From positions 147,675 to 211,674 of the forward strand of contig NZ_MSRC01000001.1 of NCBI RefSeq assembly GCF_010093085.1: 64,000 bases of DNA, read 5' to 3'. Position 1 is the first letter of the stretch, and each line of letters begins with the position of its first letter. A program made the position numbers and the translations under genes. The notes under the pieces are model-generated. The model made no database searches. It worked only from the letters and a program-made list of their open reading frames with translations, and was not told the DNA's origin. The stretch comes from Bacillus sp. SKDU12. Lineage in GTDB: Bacteria; Bacillota; Bacilli; Bacillales; Bacillaceae. This document shows positions 1 through 8,687 of the stretch, piece by piece.

Positions 1-466
1 ATCTCCAATCGCTTTCTTCATCAGTTCCAATAATAATTCTGACACGCTTGGACAGGGGCAGATTCATATCTTTTACAATTTTCAGCGCGTAAAACGCCGC
101 CATCGTCGGACCTTTGTCATCAATAGCGCCTCTTGCATAAATCCGTCCGTTGCGTATATCCGCTGAAAATGGATCACTCGTCCAGCCGTCCCCTGGCGGC
201 ACAACATCAACATGGCAAAGTACACCGACAATCTCATCGCCCTCGCCCCATTCAATATGTCCTGCGAAGCCGTCAAGGTTTTTAGTTGTAAAGCCTTCTT
301 TGTCTCCGAGCTCCAATAGTGACGTCAAACTGGCATTTACTCCCTCCCCAAACGGTTTGCCGGGTCCTGCGGTTGTGTCATCCATTACACTGTTGATTCT
401 CAAAAACTTCTGGGTATCACGAATTAAATCTTCTTTTTTCCTGATCACTTCAACTTCCCAGTTCAT
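1..466 (-). CDS. ytjP: M20-family dipeptidase (PepV-like), 5' part only
   Basis: Partial gene running off the left edge; 155 codons are visible. The start ATG (464-466) follows AAGGGGAA at good spacing. The visible part carries M20 metallopeptidase motifs: a first zinc-ligand segment [11 protein letters not shown] (about residues 85-95), the bridging-aspartate segment [11 protein letters not shown], and GTDEESDW at the window edge. These match Xaa-His/PepV-type dipeptidases, cytosolic enzymes that release amino acids from dipeptides. It is divergent from pbuO, with about 100 bp between them. In 168 the neighbour of pbuO is ytjP, which supports the name. The C-terminal half is not seen, so substrate range cannot be judged. 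Confidence 0.88.
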   Translation of the reverse strand, partial: MNWEVEVIRKKEDLIRDTQKFLRINSVMDDTTAGPGKPFGEGVNASLTSLLELGDKEGFTTKNLDGFAGHIEWGEGDEIVGVLCHVDVVPPGDGWTSDPFSADIRNGRIYARGAIDDKGPTMAAFYALKIVKDMNLPLSKRVRIIIGTDEESDWR

Positions 467-510
467 AACGTTCCCCTTTCCGCAAGAAACCACTTGCAAA
501 AACTAAATAA

Positions 511-552
511 AACGAATAATATTAATGTGATTTTGTTAAATTGTTCGTAATT
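511..552. promoter_or_regulatory. Candidate PurR (PurBox) pair upstream of pbuO
   Basis: Two CGAA-type half sites in inverted orientation lie just before pbuO: AAACGAATAAT (about 511-520) and ATTGTTCGTAAT (541-552, reverse ATTACGAACAAT). PurR of B. subtilis binds paired inverted CGAAC boxes about 16-17 nt apart, and pbuO is a known PurR target. The first box has CGAAT instead of CGAAC and the spacing is slightly long, so this is tentative. Confidence 0.4.
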
Positions 553-562
553 GGAGGATACT

Positions 563-1861
563 ATGTTTCATCTAAAAGAGCAGCAAACATCCATAAAGCA
601 AGAAATCATAGCAGGGCTGACAACCTTTTTCACAATGGTCTATATCGTCGTGGTTAACCCAGTCATTCTGGCTAACGCCGGGGTTCCTTTCGACCAGGTT
701 TTCACCGCAACGATTATTGCCTCCATTGTCGGGACGCTGTGGATGGCCCTTGCAGCAAATTATCCGATTGCTATTGCGCCGGGCATGGGCTTGAACGCTT
801 ATTTAGCCTTTCATGTCGTAAGCGCAAGCGATGGCGGAATCACATACGCTACAGCGTTCAGCGCTGTGTTTACAGCAGGGGTTCTCTTCATTATTTTATC
901 GTTAACGCCTCTAAGAAAACAACTTATAGAAGCGATTCCAAACAATTTAAAATACGGGATCACAACAGGCATCGGGCTGTTTATCGCTTTTATCGGTTTG
1001 CGGCAGGCCGGAATTGTGGCAGCTGATGAATCAAATTTGGTTACACTCGGTAATTTACACTCACCAGGTGTAATTTTAACACTGATCGGGCTTTTGCTCA
1101 GTGTGGTTCTGATGGTTTTGAATGTCAGCGGAGCCTTATTTATCGGAATGGCGGCGACGGCTTTAATCGCCTTTTTTACCGGCCAGCTGCATTTGCCGAA
1201 AGGGCTTATGTCTCTCCCTCATTTGCCGGACGGGCTGATCATCGCAAATCCGTTTTCCGCTTTTGGAGACGTCATACATCATGGCCTGTACGCCGTTGTC
1301 TTTTCTTTTCTATTGGTCACAATTTTCGATACGACCGGCACAATGATCGGTGTTGCAGAGCAAGCTGGGCTGATGAAGAACAACAAGCTGCCAAACGTGC
1401 GAAAAGCGCTGCTTGCTGATTCAACAGCGACAACAGTAGGCGCTGTTTTCGGCACAAGTCCAACAACGGCATTTATCGAATCTTCCGCTGGTGTCGCAGC
1501 CGGAGGAAGAACAGGGCTTACCGCTTTGACTGTTGCGGTGCTGTTTGCAGTTTCAATGTTTTTCAGTCCGCTCGTCAGTGCCTTATCCGGTATCGCCGCT
1601 ATCACCTCTCCTGCTTTGATTATCGTCGGCAGCCTGATGATGAGTTCTGTTTCTCATATCAAATGGAAAGAAATGGATGATGCGTTTCCTGCGTTTCTCG
1701 TTATTTTGGCCATGCCTTTGACATCAAGCATCTCTACAGGAATTGCGCTTGGGTTTATTTCATATCCAATCGTTAAAGCAGCGCGGGGAAAATGGAGAGA
1801 GATTCATCCGCTCGTTATTGTTTTCGCTATTCTGTTTTTCATCCAGCTGTTCATTTTATAA
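563..1861 (+). CDS. pbuO: Hypoxanthine/guanine permease PbuO
   Basis: 432-residue polytopic membrane protein of the AzgA/NCS2-related purine permease family, with about 12-13 hydrophobic segments. The start ATG at 563 follows GGAGG (553-557); a TTG at 551 in the same frame lies on top of that ribosome site and is rejected. The family motif NPVILANAGVP near residue 33, the glycine-rich GMGLNAYLAF segment and the SPTTAFIESSAGVAAGGRTG loop are present. PbuO takes up guanine and hypoxanthine in B. subtilis. The gene stands alone and ends at a strong terminator shared with ythQ. Paired inverted CGAA boxes upstream fit PurR control. Confidence 0.93.
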   Translation: MFHLKEQQTSIKQEIIAGLTTFFTMVYIVVVNPVILANAGVPFDQVFTATIIASIVGTLWMALAANYPIAIAPGMGLNAYLAFHVVSASDGGITYATAFSAVFTAGVLFIILSLTPLRKQLIEAIPNNLKYGITTGIGLFIAFIGLRQAGIVAADESNLVTLGNLHSPGVILTLIGLLLSVVLMVLNVSGALFIGMAATALIAFFTGQLHLPKGLMSLPHLPDGLIIANPFSAFGDVIHHGLYAVVFSFLLVTIFDTTGTMIGVAEQAGLMKNNKLPNVRKALLADSTATTVGAVFGTSPTTAFIESSAGVAAGGRTGLTALTVAVLFAVSMFFSPLVSALSGIAAITSPALIIVGSLMMSSVSHIKWKEMDDAFPAFLVILAMPLTSSISTGIALGFISYPIVKAARGKWREIHPLVIVFAILFFIQLFIL

Positions 1862-1867
1862 CCTGTA

Positions 1868-1901
1868 CAAAAACCCCAAACGTCAGCGTTTGGGGTTTTT
1901 A
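1868..1901. terminator. Bidirectional terminator between pbuO and ythQ
   Basis: AAAAACCCCAAACG - loop TCAG - CGTTTGGGGTTTTT forms a near-perfect stem with T-runs on both strands. It serves pbuO (+) and ythQ (-), which converge here. Confidence 0.93.
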
Positions 1902-3056
1902 TGTAAACAATAAAGAAATAGCGGCCGCTATATAACAGCAGGCAGAAAATGCATAGTGCAGCGTGTTAATACAGCTTTTTCGGGCTCGGTAGTACTCATC
2001 ACTTTCCTTATCGGCGCCGATTAAAAAAGGAGCATCCATGATCTTGTCAAACATAAGCGTTAGAAGAAAACGGCATACACCTGTATACACCAACAGCGCA
2101 ATCAGCTTCAGCCCAATCGGGAAGACAACTATTAGAACGGTGAACGCTGACAATAACATGTACATGTGCCTCATATACTCGCCATTCCTCAGCATGACTT
2201 TGAAAAACAACTCCTTATAGCCTGTACAGATTGTTCTTTTTTTAAATATCCTTCTTGAATTCCGGTATAGGAATGGTTTTCTTCTCATCCTGTCTTTCAC
2301 CTTCGGGACCCCTGTCTCCTGGCTCATCATCATCACAAGTCCAGCAAGCGCCAACTTGCTTTTTTTCTCTTCAATCACCTCTGCTTCGAAACCCGAGATT
2401 GAAGCTGCCTTTTTTAAACCGCGGCCAAATGCGAAAATCAAAAACAAAATGCCAATGAGCGCAAGCAAACGCCAATCACTAAAAGCGATCAGGACAGCAG
2501 AACCAGAGAAAAGAACGGCTTTGAGAAGAATACCGCCAATCCATCTCGACATGGTGCGCGGCCACCTGATCCTGTCTTGCTTCAAGGATAAAAAGAATAT
2601 ATGGAGACCAAACAAATAACACAATAGAGCAGCGCTTTCTGCCAGCGTAAGGTGAACAGAATGACCGATAAAGGGAAAAACAACGAAAAAGAGCAGCAGC
2701 CATTTAGCCAGCGTGACAAAAAAAGAATACACTAGCGCAAACCGTTTGAGCTGATAGATCATCTCTTTCTTTTGCAGCAAAAATACTTTGTCCGCTTCCA
2801 TTACAAACGTATGAATTGTGCCTGTACACACGATCAACGCACACACAGCGTACAGCCATCTCCATTCTATTATCTCCGACCACTCATAAAAAAGGCCGCT
2901 TCCGTTCAGCAAATCAACATACTGATAGATGACGAAAACAAGCGCCGGCAAAACAATGTAGAGAGCAACCGTCCAGTCTATGACCGCATGCATCACCTTA
3001 AACTGATATCTGTAATGGTCAAACAGCCTTCGAACAAACAGCGCTCGCCCATTCAT
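1899..3056 (-). CDS. ythQ: ABC transporter membrane protein YthQ
   Basis: 385-residue membrane protein with roughly 8 hydrophobic segments and an Arg-rich cytoplasmic stretch near residues 215-270. It resembles EcsB-type ABC-2 permeases. Its ATG overlaps the last codons of ythP by 4 nt (ATGA type), so the two are translationally coupled and YthP is its ATPase. The direction is probably export, by analogy with EcsAB. The substrate is unknown and nothing in the sequence reveals it. Confidence 0.85.
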   Translation of the reverse strand: MNGRALFVRRLFDHYRYQFKVMHAVIDWTVALYIVLPALVFVIYQYVDLLNGSGLFYEWSEIIEWRWLYAVCALIVCTGTIHTFVMEADKVFLLQKKEMIYQLKRFALVYSFFVTLAKWLLLFFVVFPFIGHSVHLTLAESAALLCYLFGLHIFFLSLKQDRIRWPRTMSRWIGGILLKAVLFSGSAVLIAFSDWRLLALIGILFLIFAFGRGLKKAASISGFEAEVIEEKKSKLALAGLVMMMSQETGVPKVKDRMRRKPFLYRNSRRIFKKRTICTGYKELFFKVMLRNGEYMRHMYMLLSAFTVLIVVFPIGLKLIALLVYTGVCRFLLTLMFDKIMDAPFLIGADKESDEYYRARKSCINTLHYAFSACCYIAAAISLLFT

Positions 3057-3760
3057 GATCGATCACCTTGAACCGCCTTATAAAAACAATCAAGCAATGA
3101 CTGCCCCTCTGATCCAGTCTGTTCCTGAATATCTTTTAACGTGCCTTGGAGAAAAACAGATCCTTTCTCAATCATGTAAAAACGATCGCACATTTTTTCT
3201 GCGGTATCGAGTACATGCGTGCACATGAGGATGCCGGCTCCCCTCTCTTTTTCAGCTTTAAGCATGTCCACAAAACATTTCGTTGATAATGGATCAAGGC
3301 CGATAAATGGCTCATCGATCACATACATATCCGGTTTAGAAAGAAAAGCCTGGATCAGCATCAGTTTTTGCTGCATGCCTTTTGAAAACGTGACAGGCAG
3401 TTCATGCCGAACGTGGTCAAGCGAAAACGTCTGCAGCAGGCTTTCGGCACGCGAAAATTCATGCTCTCCAATACCGCGGAGCGTGCTGATCAGATCCAAG
3501 TGCTCCCATAGCGTCAGCTCTTCATAAAAGGCCGGATGTTCAGGAATATATGCAAATGAACAGTCGTTCCAGGCAATATTCCCTTTAAAGTCTTCTGAAA
3601 GGCCGAGTATCGCTTTGATCGCGGTGCTTTTTCCGGCGCCGTTAGCCCCGATTAACCCGACCATCTCTCCTTTTCCGACTTCCAAAAAAACATCAGCAAG
3701 AACTTTTTTTCGGCTAGTATATCCTGCCTGTTCAATTGAGGCCTCAAGCAATTTTGTCAA
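3053..3760 (-). CDS. ythP: ABC transporter ATPase YthP
   Basis: 235-residue ABC ATPase. Walker A GANGAGKST is at 38-46; the signature is the relaxed SKGMQQK instead of LSGGQ; Walker B is MYVIDEPF with catalytic Glu; the switch His sits in MCTHVLD. The relaxed signature is typical of the EcsA/YthP branch. The start is TTG at 3760, preceded by GGAGGTGGATGAAAA; the closer ATG inside that stretch is out of frame. It pairs with YthQ. Substrate unknown. Confidence 0.87.
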   Translation of the reverse strand: MTKLLEASIEQAGYTSRKKVLADVFLEVGKGEMVGLIGANGAGKSTAIKAILGLSEDFKGNIAWNDCSFAYIPEHPAFYEELTLWEHLDLISTLRGIGEHEFSRAESLLQTFSLDHVRHELPVTFSKGMQQKLMLIQAFLSKPDMYVIDEPFIGLDPLSTKCFVDMLKAEKERGAGILMCTHVLDTAEKMCDRFYMIEKGSVFLQGTLKDIQEQTGSEGQSLLDCFYKAVQGDRS

Positions 3761-4049
3761 TTTTCATCCACCTCCAAAATTTACTACGAAAAAGAATAAA
3801 AAAAGTTCCTGTAACCATAATAATATTGTGTCGAAATACATAGTAATCCAACAAGGATGGCCGCACAGCTTAAATTGGAAAAAATTTAATAGAAGTTATC
3901 TCTAGATTCATCACTGCGGTATCGTGTATAATAAGGGCGAATTATCTAAAAACTTCACATGTCTGCCTTAGTTGTAATTTTGTACGCAGTTGATAGTCGT
4001 GAGTTGTGGTTAGTCAAGTCCATCCGATCTTATGATAGGGAGTGGTTTT

Positions 4050-4271
4050 TTGAAACCTTCAACAAACCGTATGCTAACTCGAATCAAATCAGTTTATATG
4101 TTTATACAAGAAAAAGGCCTTGTGACAACACAAGAACTGGTTGATGAATTCGGCATTACACCTAGAACGATTCAAAGAGACTTAAATGTGTTGGCATATA
4201 ATGATCTTGTTCATAGTCCAAGCCGTGGCAAGTGGGAGACAACGAGAAAGAAAGTAAAGATTACATCATAA
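4050..4271 (+). CDS. ytzE: Small DeoR-type helix-turn-helix regulator YtzE
   Basis: 73-residue DeoR/HTH_11-like DNA-binding domain with no effector domain: RIKSVYMFIQEKGLVTTQEL followed by the recognition helix region GITPRTIQRDLNVL. The TTG start at 4050 is chosen because GGGAG (4038-4042) sits 7-8 nt upstream; an in-frame ATG at 4032 lacks a ribosome site. A full DeoR repressor is about 250 residues, so this is a free-standing winged helix. Its target is unknown. The Lys/Arg-rich tail (RGKWETTRKKVK) is in keeping with nucleic-acid binding. Confidence 0.85.
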   Translation: MKPSTNRMLTRIKSVYMFIQEKGLVTTQELVDEFGITPRTIQRDLNVLAYNDLVHSPSRGKWETTRKKVKITS

Positions 4272-4360
4272 ATTAAAAAATTACATAGGGCCGCCTGCGC
4301 GCGGCCTGATAAATACAGGGTGACGAAACTTCTGACCCTTGTTTTTGCGTGTTTATAAAT

Positions 4361-4391
4361 AAAAAAATCCCGCATGGAATGCGGGATTTTG
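4361..4391. terminator. Hairpin copy 1, flanking a structured gene-less segment
   Basis: AAAAAAATCCCGCAT-GGA-ATGCGGGATTTT. The A-run side gives a T7 tract on the minus strand and four Ts on the plus strand, so it can end ytzE (+) but is a better minus-strand terminator. A near-identical copy lies at 4583-4610. Confidence 0.8.
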
Positions 4392-4582
4392 TCATCTTTA
4401 TTCAGCGTGATTGAAAACTTTTGATGTCTAGGAAGGGCGAGCATAGGAGCAGACTTTCACAGGAGGTGATGACGGCGGTGTTTAGGCAGGACGCCTAAGC
4501 ATGTAAGCTGCCGTTCCTTTCATCATTCGTGAGCACCGACGCACAGGCCTGACAACGAATGCAAGAGTTTGTCGACACGCTG
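4392..4582. other. Gene-less structured segment, candidate small RNA
   Basis: No ORF of note, but several nested helices can be drawn: TTAGGC (4482-4487) with GCCTAA (4493-4498); around it ACGGCGG (4472-4478) with CTGCCGT (4508-4514); GATG (4468-4471) with CATC (4521-4524); and separately CATTCGT (4524-4530) with ACGAATG (4555-4561). The plus strand ends in the hairpin at 4583-4610 followed by TTTTT. This suggests a stable RNA between ytzE and ytzG, but no transcript is proven and the strand is unsettled. Confidence 0.4.
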
Positions 4583-4610
4583 AAATCCCGCATGGAAATG
4601 CGGGATTTTT
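4583..4610. terminator. Hairpin copy 2, at the ytzG 3' end
   Basis: AAATCCCGCATGGAAATGCGGGATTTTT, with five Ts on the plus strand. It abuts the ytzG stop codon on the minus strand, so it could end ytzG as well as a plus-strand RNA from the preceding segment. Confidence 0.75.
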
Positions 4611-5329
4611 CATGCCTGCGGTTCATTCAGACACGCAAGCTCTTCTTCTGTAAGCTCACGGTATTCTCCTGGCGCAAGAGCAGGGTCCAAGGAAACCGGC
4701 CCCATCGAAAGCCGCTTCAAATATATCACTTCATTGCCGACAGCCTTTGCCATCTGCTTAACCTGATGGTATTTTCCTTCTGTAATCGTCAAATATATCA
4801 CGGTATTGCCGCTATCGTTTGCTTTGATTTCCGCTTTTGCCGGCTTTGTTTTATAGCCGCCTTCTATGTAGACACCCGCTTCCAAATCGGACATGTCCTC
4901 AGATGAAATCTGTGATGTTAAATGGACTTCATACGTTTTTGGAACATGTTTTTTAGGCGATAGAAGCCGATGTGCGAGCTGTCCGTCATTTGTGAGCAGC
5001 AAAAAGCCCTCTGTATCCTTATCAAGCCTGCCTGCCGGAAATGGCTCAAATCTCATCTCTTCCGGCGTCAACAGATCAACCACTGTTTGCTGGCGGCTGT
5101 CCTCCGTCGCCGACAGCACTCCCTGCGGCTTATTCATCATGAGATAAATGAACTCACGATAATCAACCGGATCTCCGTAAACGGTAACCTCCTGAGCAGC
5201 AGGATCAACGTGTGTCTTTACGTCTTTGGCCATTTTGCCATCAATCATGACGGCACCCGCCTTCACAACGGCTTTGACCTCTTTTCTTGAACCATATCCG
5301 CTGTTGGCAAGCAGCTTATCAAGCCTCAT
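4610..5329 (-). CDS. ytzG: Pseudouridine synthase, RsuA/RluB family (YtzG)
   Basis: 239 residues. An N-terminal S4 RNA-binding domain (about 1-55, beginning MRLDKLLANSGYGSRKE) is followed by the RsuA-type catalytic domain with PAGRLDKDTEG, whose Asp (about residue 103) is the catalytic nucleophile. It should isomerise a uridine in rRNA. The start at 5329 follows AAAGGAGAG; the reading frame stays open further up to 5407, but only by overlapping the ytgP end and without a ribosome site. It lies directly downstream of ytgP, probably co-transcribed. Confidence 0.9.
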   Translation of the reverse strand: MRLDKLLANSGYGSRKEVKAVVKAGAVMIDGKMAKDVKTHVDPAAQEVTVYGDPVDYREFIYLMMNKPQGVLSATEDSRQQTVVDLLTPEEMRFEPFPAGRLDKDTEGFLLLTNDGQLAHRLLSPKKHVPKTYEVHLTSQISSEDMSDLEAGVYIEGGYKTKPAKAEIKANDSGNTVIYLTITEGKYHQVKQMAKAVGNEVIYLKRLSMGPVSLDPALAPGEYRELTEEELACLNEPQA

Positions 5330-5393
5330 CCCTAATCTCTCCTTTATAAAAGAAAGCCCGCAGCATGCGAGCTCTCCGTTTCTTATGTTTTGT

Positions 5394-7031
5394 TCATCGG
5401 CCGGCATGTTTGCCTCTCTTTAAGAACCCGGGCAAACGCCGTCCCACTATTTTCTGCAAAAATCCTAATCGGTAGCTGCAATATAAATAAACAGCTCCGC
5501 CAACAGCCGCAGCGATCACCACAACTGCTGCAGCCTGCACCTGGCCATCTTGGTAAGAAATGAAGAAACTTAATACCCATTGGACGATTTTCACAGCTAT
5601 ACCCATGATGGCTGACAAGACCAGCATCAGAACAGTCCGTTTGATTAATATGTTATACGAATAGCCTGCATGGCGTTTAATCATGATAAATCCGTATAAA
5701 AGCGAAGCGATATATCCAAGCGCTGTCGCTAAAATCGCACCGTCAGCCTGCATCAGCTTGATCAGCGGCACATTCAGCACAAGCTTAATTACGACGCCGA
5801 TCACAAGGCTGACAACCGCAAATTTTTGTTTATTGATGCCTTGCAGGATAGCTGCATTAACCGTAAATAAAGAGAACAAAATCGCAACTGGTGAATACCA
5901 GAGCAAAATGTTTGCCCCCAGCTCAGGATGAAGGCTCTCTGATCCGTAAAAGAACGTATACGTCGGTCCTGCCAATAGGGAGATCCCTACAACAGCTGGA
6001 ATGATTAAAAACAGGATCGTCTGCATCGTTTGATTGATCTGCTGATTCAGCAGCTTGTAGTTTGCGCTTGTAAACGATTCAGTAATCGTTGGAATTAATG
6101 TCAGACCGAAAGCCGTTGCAAGGGAAACCGGAATCATCACGAGCTTCTGCACATACAAGGTAAGAATCGCCAGCATATCTTGGCTGATGGCCTGATGGCC
6201 GGCTTCAATCATCGCTTTGTTAAATGTATTTGTATCAATATAATTATACAAAGGGATGGCTAGTCCGACAAAAACGTACGGAGCGGCATAGCTGAACAGT
6301 TCGAGAAACATTTTCTTATAGCTTAAGTTTGCTGTCGGCCCCGTATTCGGCATCATCGCCAACAAGCCGCCCTTCCGTTTGTTCCAATACATATACAGCA
6401 CAATCAGGCCTCCGAAGGCGCCTATCAGCGCTGCGAAGGTTGCATAGCCGACAGCGATCACAAGACCGCCGTTAAAAACCTTCAAAATCAAGAAAGTCGC
6501 ACTCAATAAAAAGATGATCCGGACAATCTGTTCAACGACTTGGGAAACAGCTGTCGGCCCCATCATTTGGTGCCCTTGGAAGAAACCGCGGACAAGGCTC
6601 ATAATCGGCACGACCAGAAGTGCTAAGCTGACCATGCGGATGACATAGACAACATGATCAATGGTCAGGCCGTTATTATCCTTTCCTCCCAGCGATATTT
6701 CCGCAAAAAACGGAGCGGATAAATACAGGATGAAAAAGGCAACCATTCCTGTGACAAGCATAACCGACATGCCGGCCTTGAGCATTTTTCTGCTTGTTTC
6801 ATAATCCCCTTTGGAATTATATTTGGAAACAAATTTAGAAACGGCCGCGGGAAATCCCATCGTAGCAATATTCAAAAATAAAGTATATTGGTTGTATCCA
6901 TATTGAAATAATGCACCGCCTGTCGCCCCGACCATAATGCTGAAGGGAATTAAATAGACCATTCCCAGAATCCGCGATATATATGTACCGAGCGTTAATA
7001 CAAACGTGCCTCTTAACAGTTTGCTTGACAT
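5394..7031 (-). CDS. ytgP: Lipid II flippase YtgP (MurJ homologue)
   Basis: 545 residues, 14 predicted membrane segments, MOP/MATE superfamily, MurJ branch. It begins MSSKLLRGTFVLTLGTYISRI, a family-typical N-terminus with basic and hydrophobic alternation. In B. subtilis YtgP is known to flip lipid-linked peptidoglycan precursor, redundantly with Amj. GGTGAT precedes the ATG. It overlaps the non-coding start of ytzG and is divergent from ytfP. Confidence 0.92.
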   Translation of the reverse strand: MSSKLLRGTFVLTLGTYISRILGMVYLIPFSIMVGATGGALFQYGYNQYTLFLNIATMGFPAAVSKFVSKYNSKGDYETSRKMLKAGMSVMLVTGMVAFFILYLSAPFFAEISLGGKDNNGLTIDHVVYVIRMVSLALLVVPIMSLVRGFFQGHQMMGPTAVSQVVEQIVRIIFLLSATFLILKVFNGGLVIAVGYATFAALIGAFGGLIVLYMYWNKRKGGLLAMMPNTGPTANLSYKKMFLELFSYAAPYVFVGLAIPLYNYIDTNTFNKAMIEAGHQAISQDMLAILTLYVQKLVMIPVSLATAFGLTLIPTITESFTSANYKLLNQQINQTMQTILFLIIPAVVGISLLAGPTYTFFYGSESLHPELGANILLWYSPVAILFSLFTVNAAILQGINKQKFAVVSLVIGVVIKLVLNVPLIKLMQADGAILATALGYIASLLYGFIMIKRHAGYSYNILIKRTVLMLVLSAIMGIAVKIVQWVLSFFISYQDGQVQAAAVVVIAAAVGGAVYLYCSYRLGFLQKIVGRRLPGFLKRGKHAGR

Positions 7032-7174
7032 GTTTCTTCATCACCATTTTCTACGAAGATTCAACTTTTCTATTTTACCACAACTGGGCATTTAGACGGT
7101 AATAAATACAAAAGCAATCTTGTGAACGATTCAGGTTCGCGGCAAAAGACGTTTAAGGAGAGGCTTTCTTTCGC

Positions 7175-7180
7175 TATAAT
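7175..7180 (+). promoter_or_regulatory. -10 element upstream of ytfP
   Basis: A consensus TATAAT 45-60 nt before the ytfP start codons. The -35 region 17 nt upstream (TTTAAG) matches poorly, so only the -10 is claimed. Confidence 0.5.
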
Positions 7181-7236
7181 AGTACTGTGAACGGAGTGTT
7201 CGCAGACGAAATGGAAATAGAAAGTTGATGATAAAA

Positions 7237-8499
7237 ATGAAACAATATGACGTAATCGTAATCGGCGGAGGCCCTTCAGGCTTAATGGCCGCAATCGCAG
7301 CGGGAGAACAGGGCGCAGAGGTTTTGCTGATTGATAAAGGAAATAAATTAGGCAGAAAACTCGCGATTTCAGGCGGAGGCCGCTGTAATGTGACGAACCG
7401 GCTTCCTGTTGAGGAAATTATTAAGCACATCCCCGGCAATGGGCGGTTTTTATACAGTGCATTTTCTGAATTCAGTAATGAAGACATTATCAATTTTTTT
7501 GAAAATCTTGGCATTCAATTGAAGGAAGAGGATCATGGCCGGATGTTTCCTGTGACTGATAAAGCCCAAAGTGTCGTTGACGCCCTGTTAAATAGGCTGA
7601 AACAGCTTCGTGTAACGATCAGAACGAATGAGAAAATAAAATCTGTCGTCTATGAAGATGGGCAAGCAGCAGGAATTGTGACGAATAACGGCGAAATGCT
7701 CCACAGTCAGGCAGTCATTATCGCTGTTGGCGGTAAAAGTGTGCCTCACACCGGAAGCACAGGAGACGGCTATGAATGGGCTGAAGCTGCGGGTCATACT
7801 ATAACAGAACTATTTCCGACAGAGGTTCCCGTCACATCTGAAGAACCGTTCATCAAGCAAAAAACACTTCAGGGCTTATCATTAAGAGATGTCGCTGTCA
7901 GTGTGCTCAATAAAAAAGGCAAACCAATCATCACTCATAAAATGGATATGCTATTTACCCATTTCGGCCTCTCAGGACCTGCCATTCTCAGATGCAGCCA
8001 ATTTGTCGTGAAAGAGCTGAAAAAACAGCCGCAAGTTCCGATCAAAATTGATTTGTATCCGGATATCAATGAAGAAACACTATTTCAAAAAATGTACAAA
8101 GAACTGAAGGAAGCACCGAAAAAAGCTATTAAAAACGTACTGAAACCTTGGATGCAGGAGCGCTACCTCCTCTTCTTGCTTGAAAAAAACAGCATCTCTC
8201 CGAACGTATCTTTTTCTGAGCTGCCGAAGGACCCTTTCAGACAATTTGTAAAGGACTGCAAGCAGTTTACCGTCCTCGCAAACGGCACATTGTCTCTTGA
8301 TAAAGCTTTTGTCACGGGAGGCGGGGTATCTGTTAAAGAAATTGACCCGAAAAAGATGGCTTCTAAAAAAATGGATGGGCTTTATTTTTGCGGTGAAATT
8401 CTGGATATCCACGGATACACAGGAGGATATAATATTACCTCGGCCCTTGTAACCGGAAGGCTTGCCGGACTCAATGCCGGCCGCTTCGCCCGCTCTTGA
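7237..8499 (+). CDS. ytfP: FAD-dependent oxidoreductase, HI0933/BaiN family (YtfP)
   Basis: 420 residues from ATG 7237. The Rossmann dinucleotide motif VIGGGPSG is at 8-15 and [11 protein letters not shown] near 45-55, the hallmark of the HI0933 (BaiN-like) flavoprotein family. The C-terminal FAD-contact segment [14 protein letters not shown] and [16 protein letters not shown] are intact. The reaction is not established; some relatives reduce bile-acid enoates. In-frame TTG 7225 and ATG 7228 are alternatives with equally weak ribosome sites; 7237 is chosen because it gives the usual family N-terminus. Confidence 0.87.
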   Translation: MKQYDVIVIGGGPSGLMAAIAAGEQGAEVLLIDKGNKLGRKLAISGGGRCNVTNRLPVEEIIKHIPGNGRFLYSAFSEFSNEDIINFFENLGIQLKEEDHGRMFPVTDKAQSVVDALLNRLKQLRVTIRTNEKIKSVVYEDGQAAGIVTNNGEMLHSQAVIIAVGGKSVPHTGSTGDGYEWAEAAGHTITELFPTEVPVTSEEPFIKQKTLQGLSLRDVAVSVLNKKGKPIITHKMDMLFTHFGLSGPAILRCSQFVVKELKKQPQVPIKIDLYPDINEETLFQKMYKELKEAPKKAIKNVLKPWMQERYLLFLLEKNSISPNVSFSELPKDPFRQFVKDCKQFTVLANGTLSLDKAFVTGGGVSVKEIDPKKMASKKMDGLYFCGEILDIHGYTGGYNITSALVTGRLAGLNAGRFARS

Positions 8500-8540
8500 C
8501 CGCCTTTTCAATTTGTTTCCAAACGCTGAATATTTGAAAA

Positions 8541-8600
8541 TTCCCCGCATTCATGGTAGGGTGAGACTTGTTTTGTTTCACCTGATTGCGGGGTAATTTT
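8541..8600 (+). terminator. Large two-part hairpin between ytfP and opuD
   Basis: An outer stem CCCCGCA (8543-8549) with TGCGGGG (8587-8593) encloses an inner stem GGTGAGAC (8560-8567) with GTTTCACC (8575-8582). It is followed by TAATTTT, not a pure T-run. It is probably the ytfP terminator but could also belong to the opuD leader. Confidence 0.55.
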
Positions 8601-8687
8601 AAGAGAGGAATGATCTGCCAGCGTACGACCATACTAAGCCTGCGAGCAAATATAGGCGTACATAAAAAATTTAGAGGGTGAGAATAG

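Noticed and set aside
551..562. Upstream TTG start for pbuO
   Set aside because: It lies on the GGAGG ribosome site; ATG 563 has correct spacing and the expected length of 432 residues.
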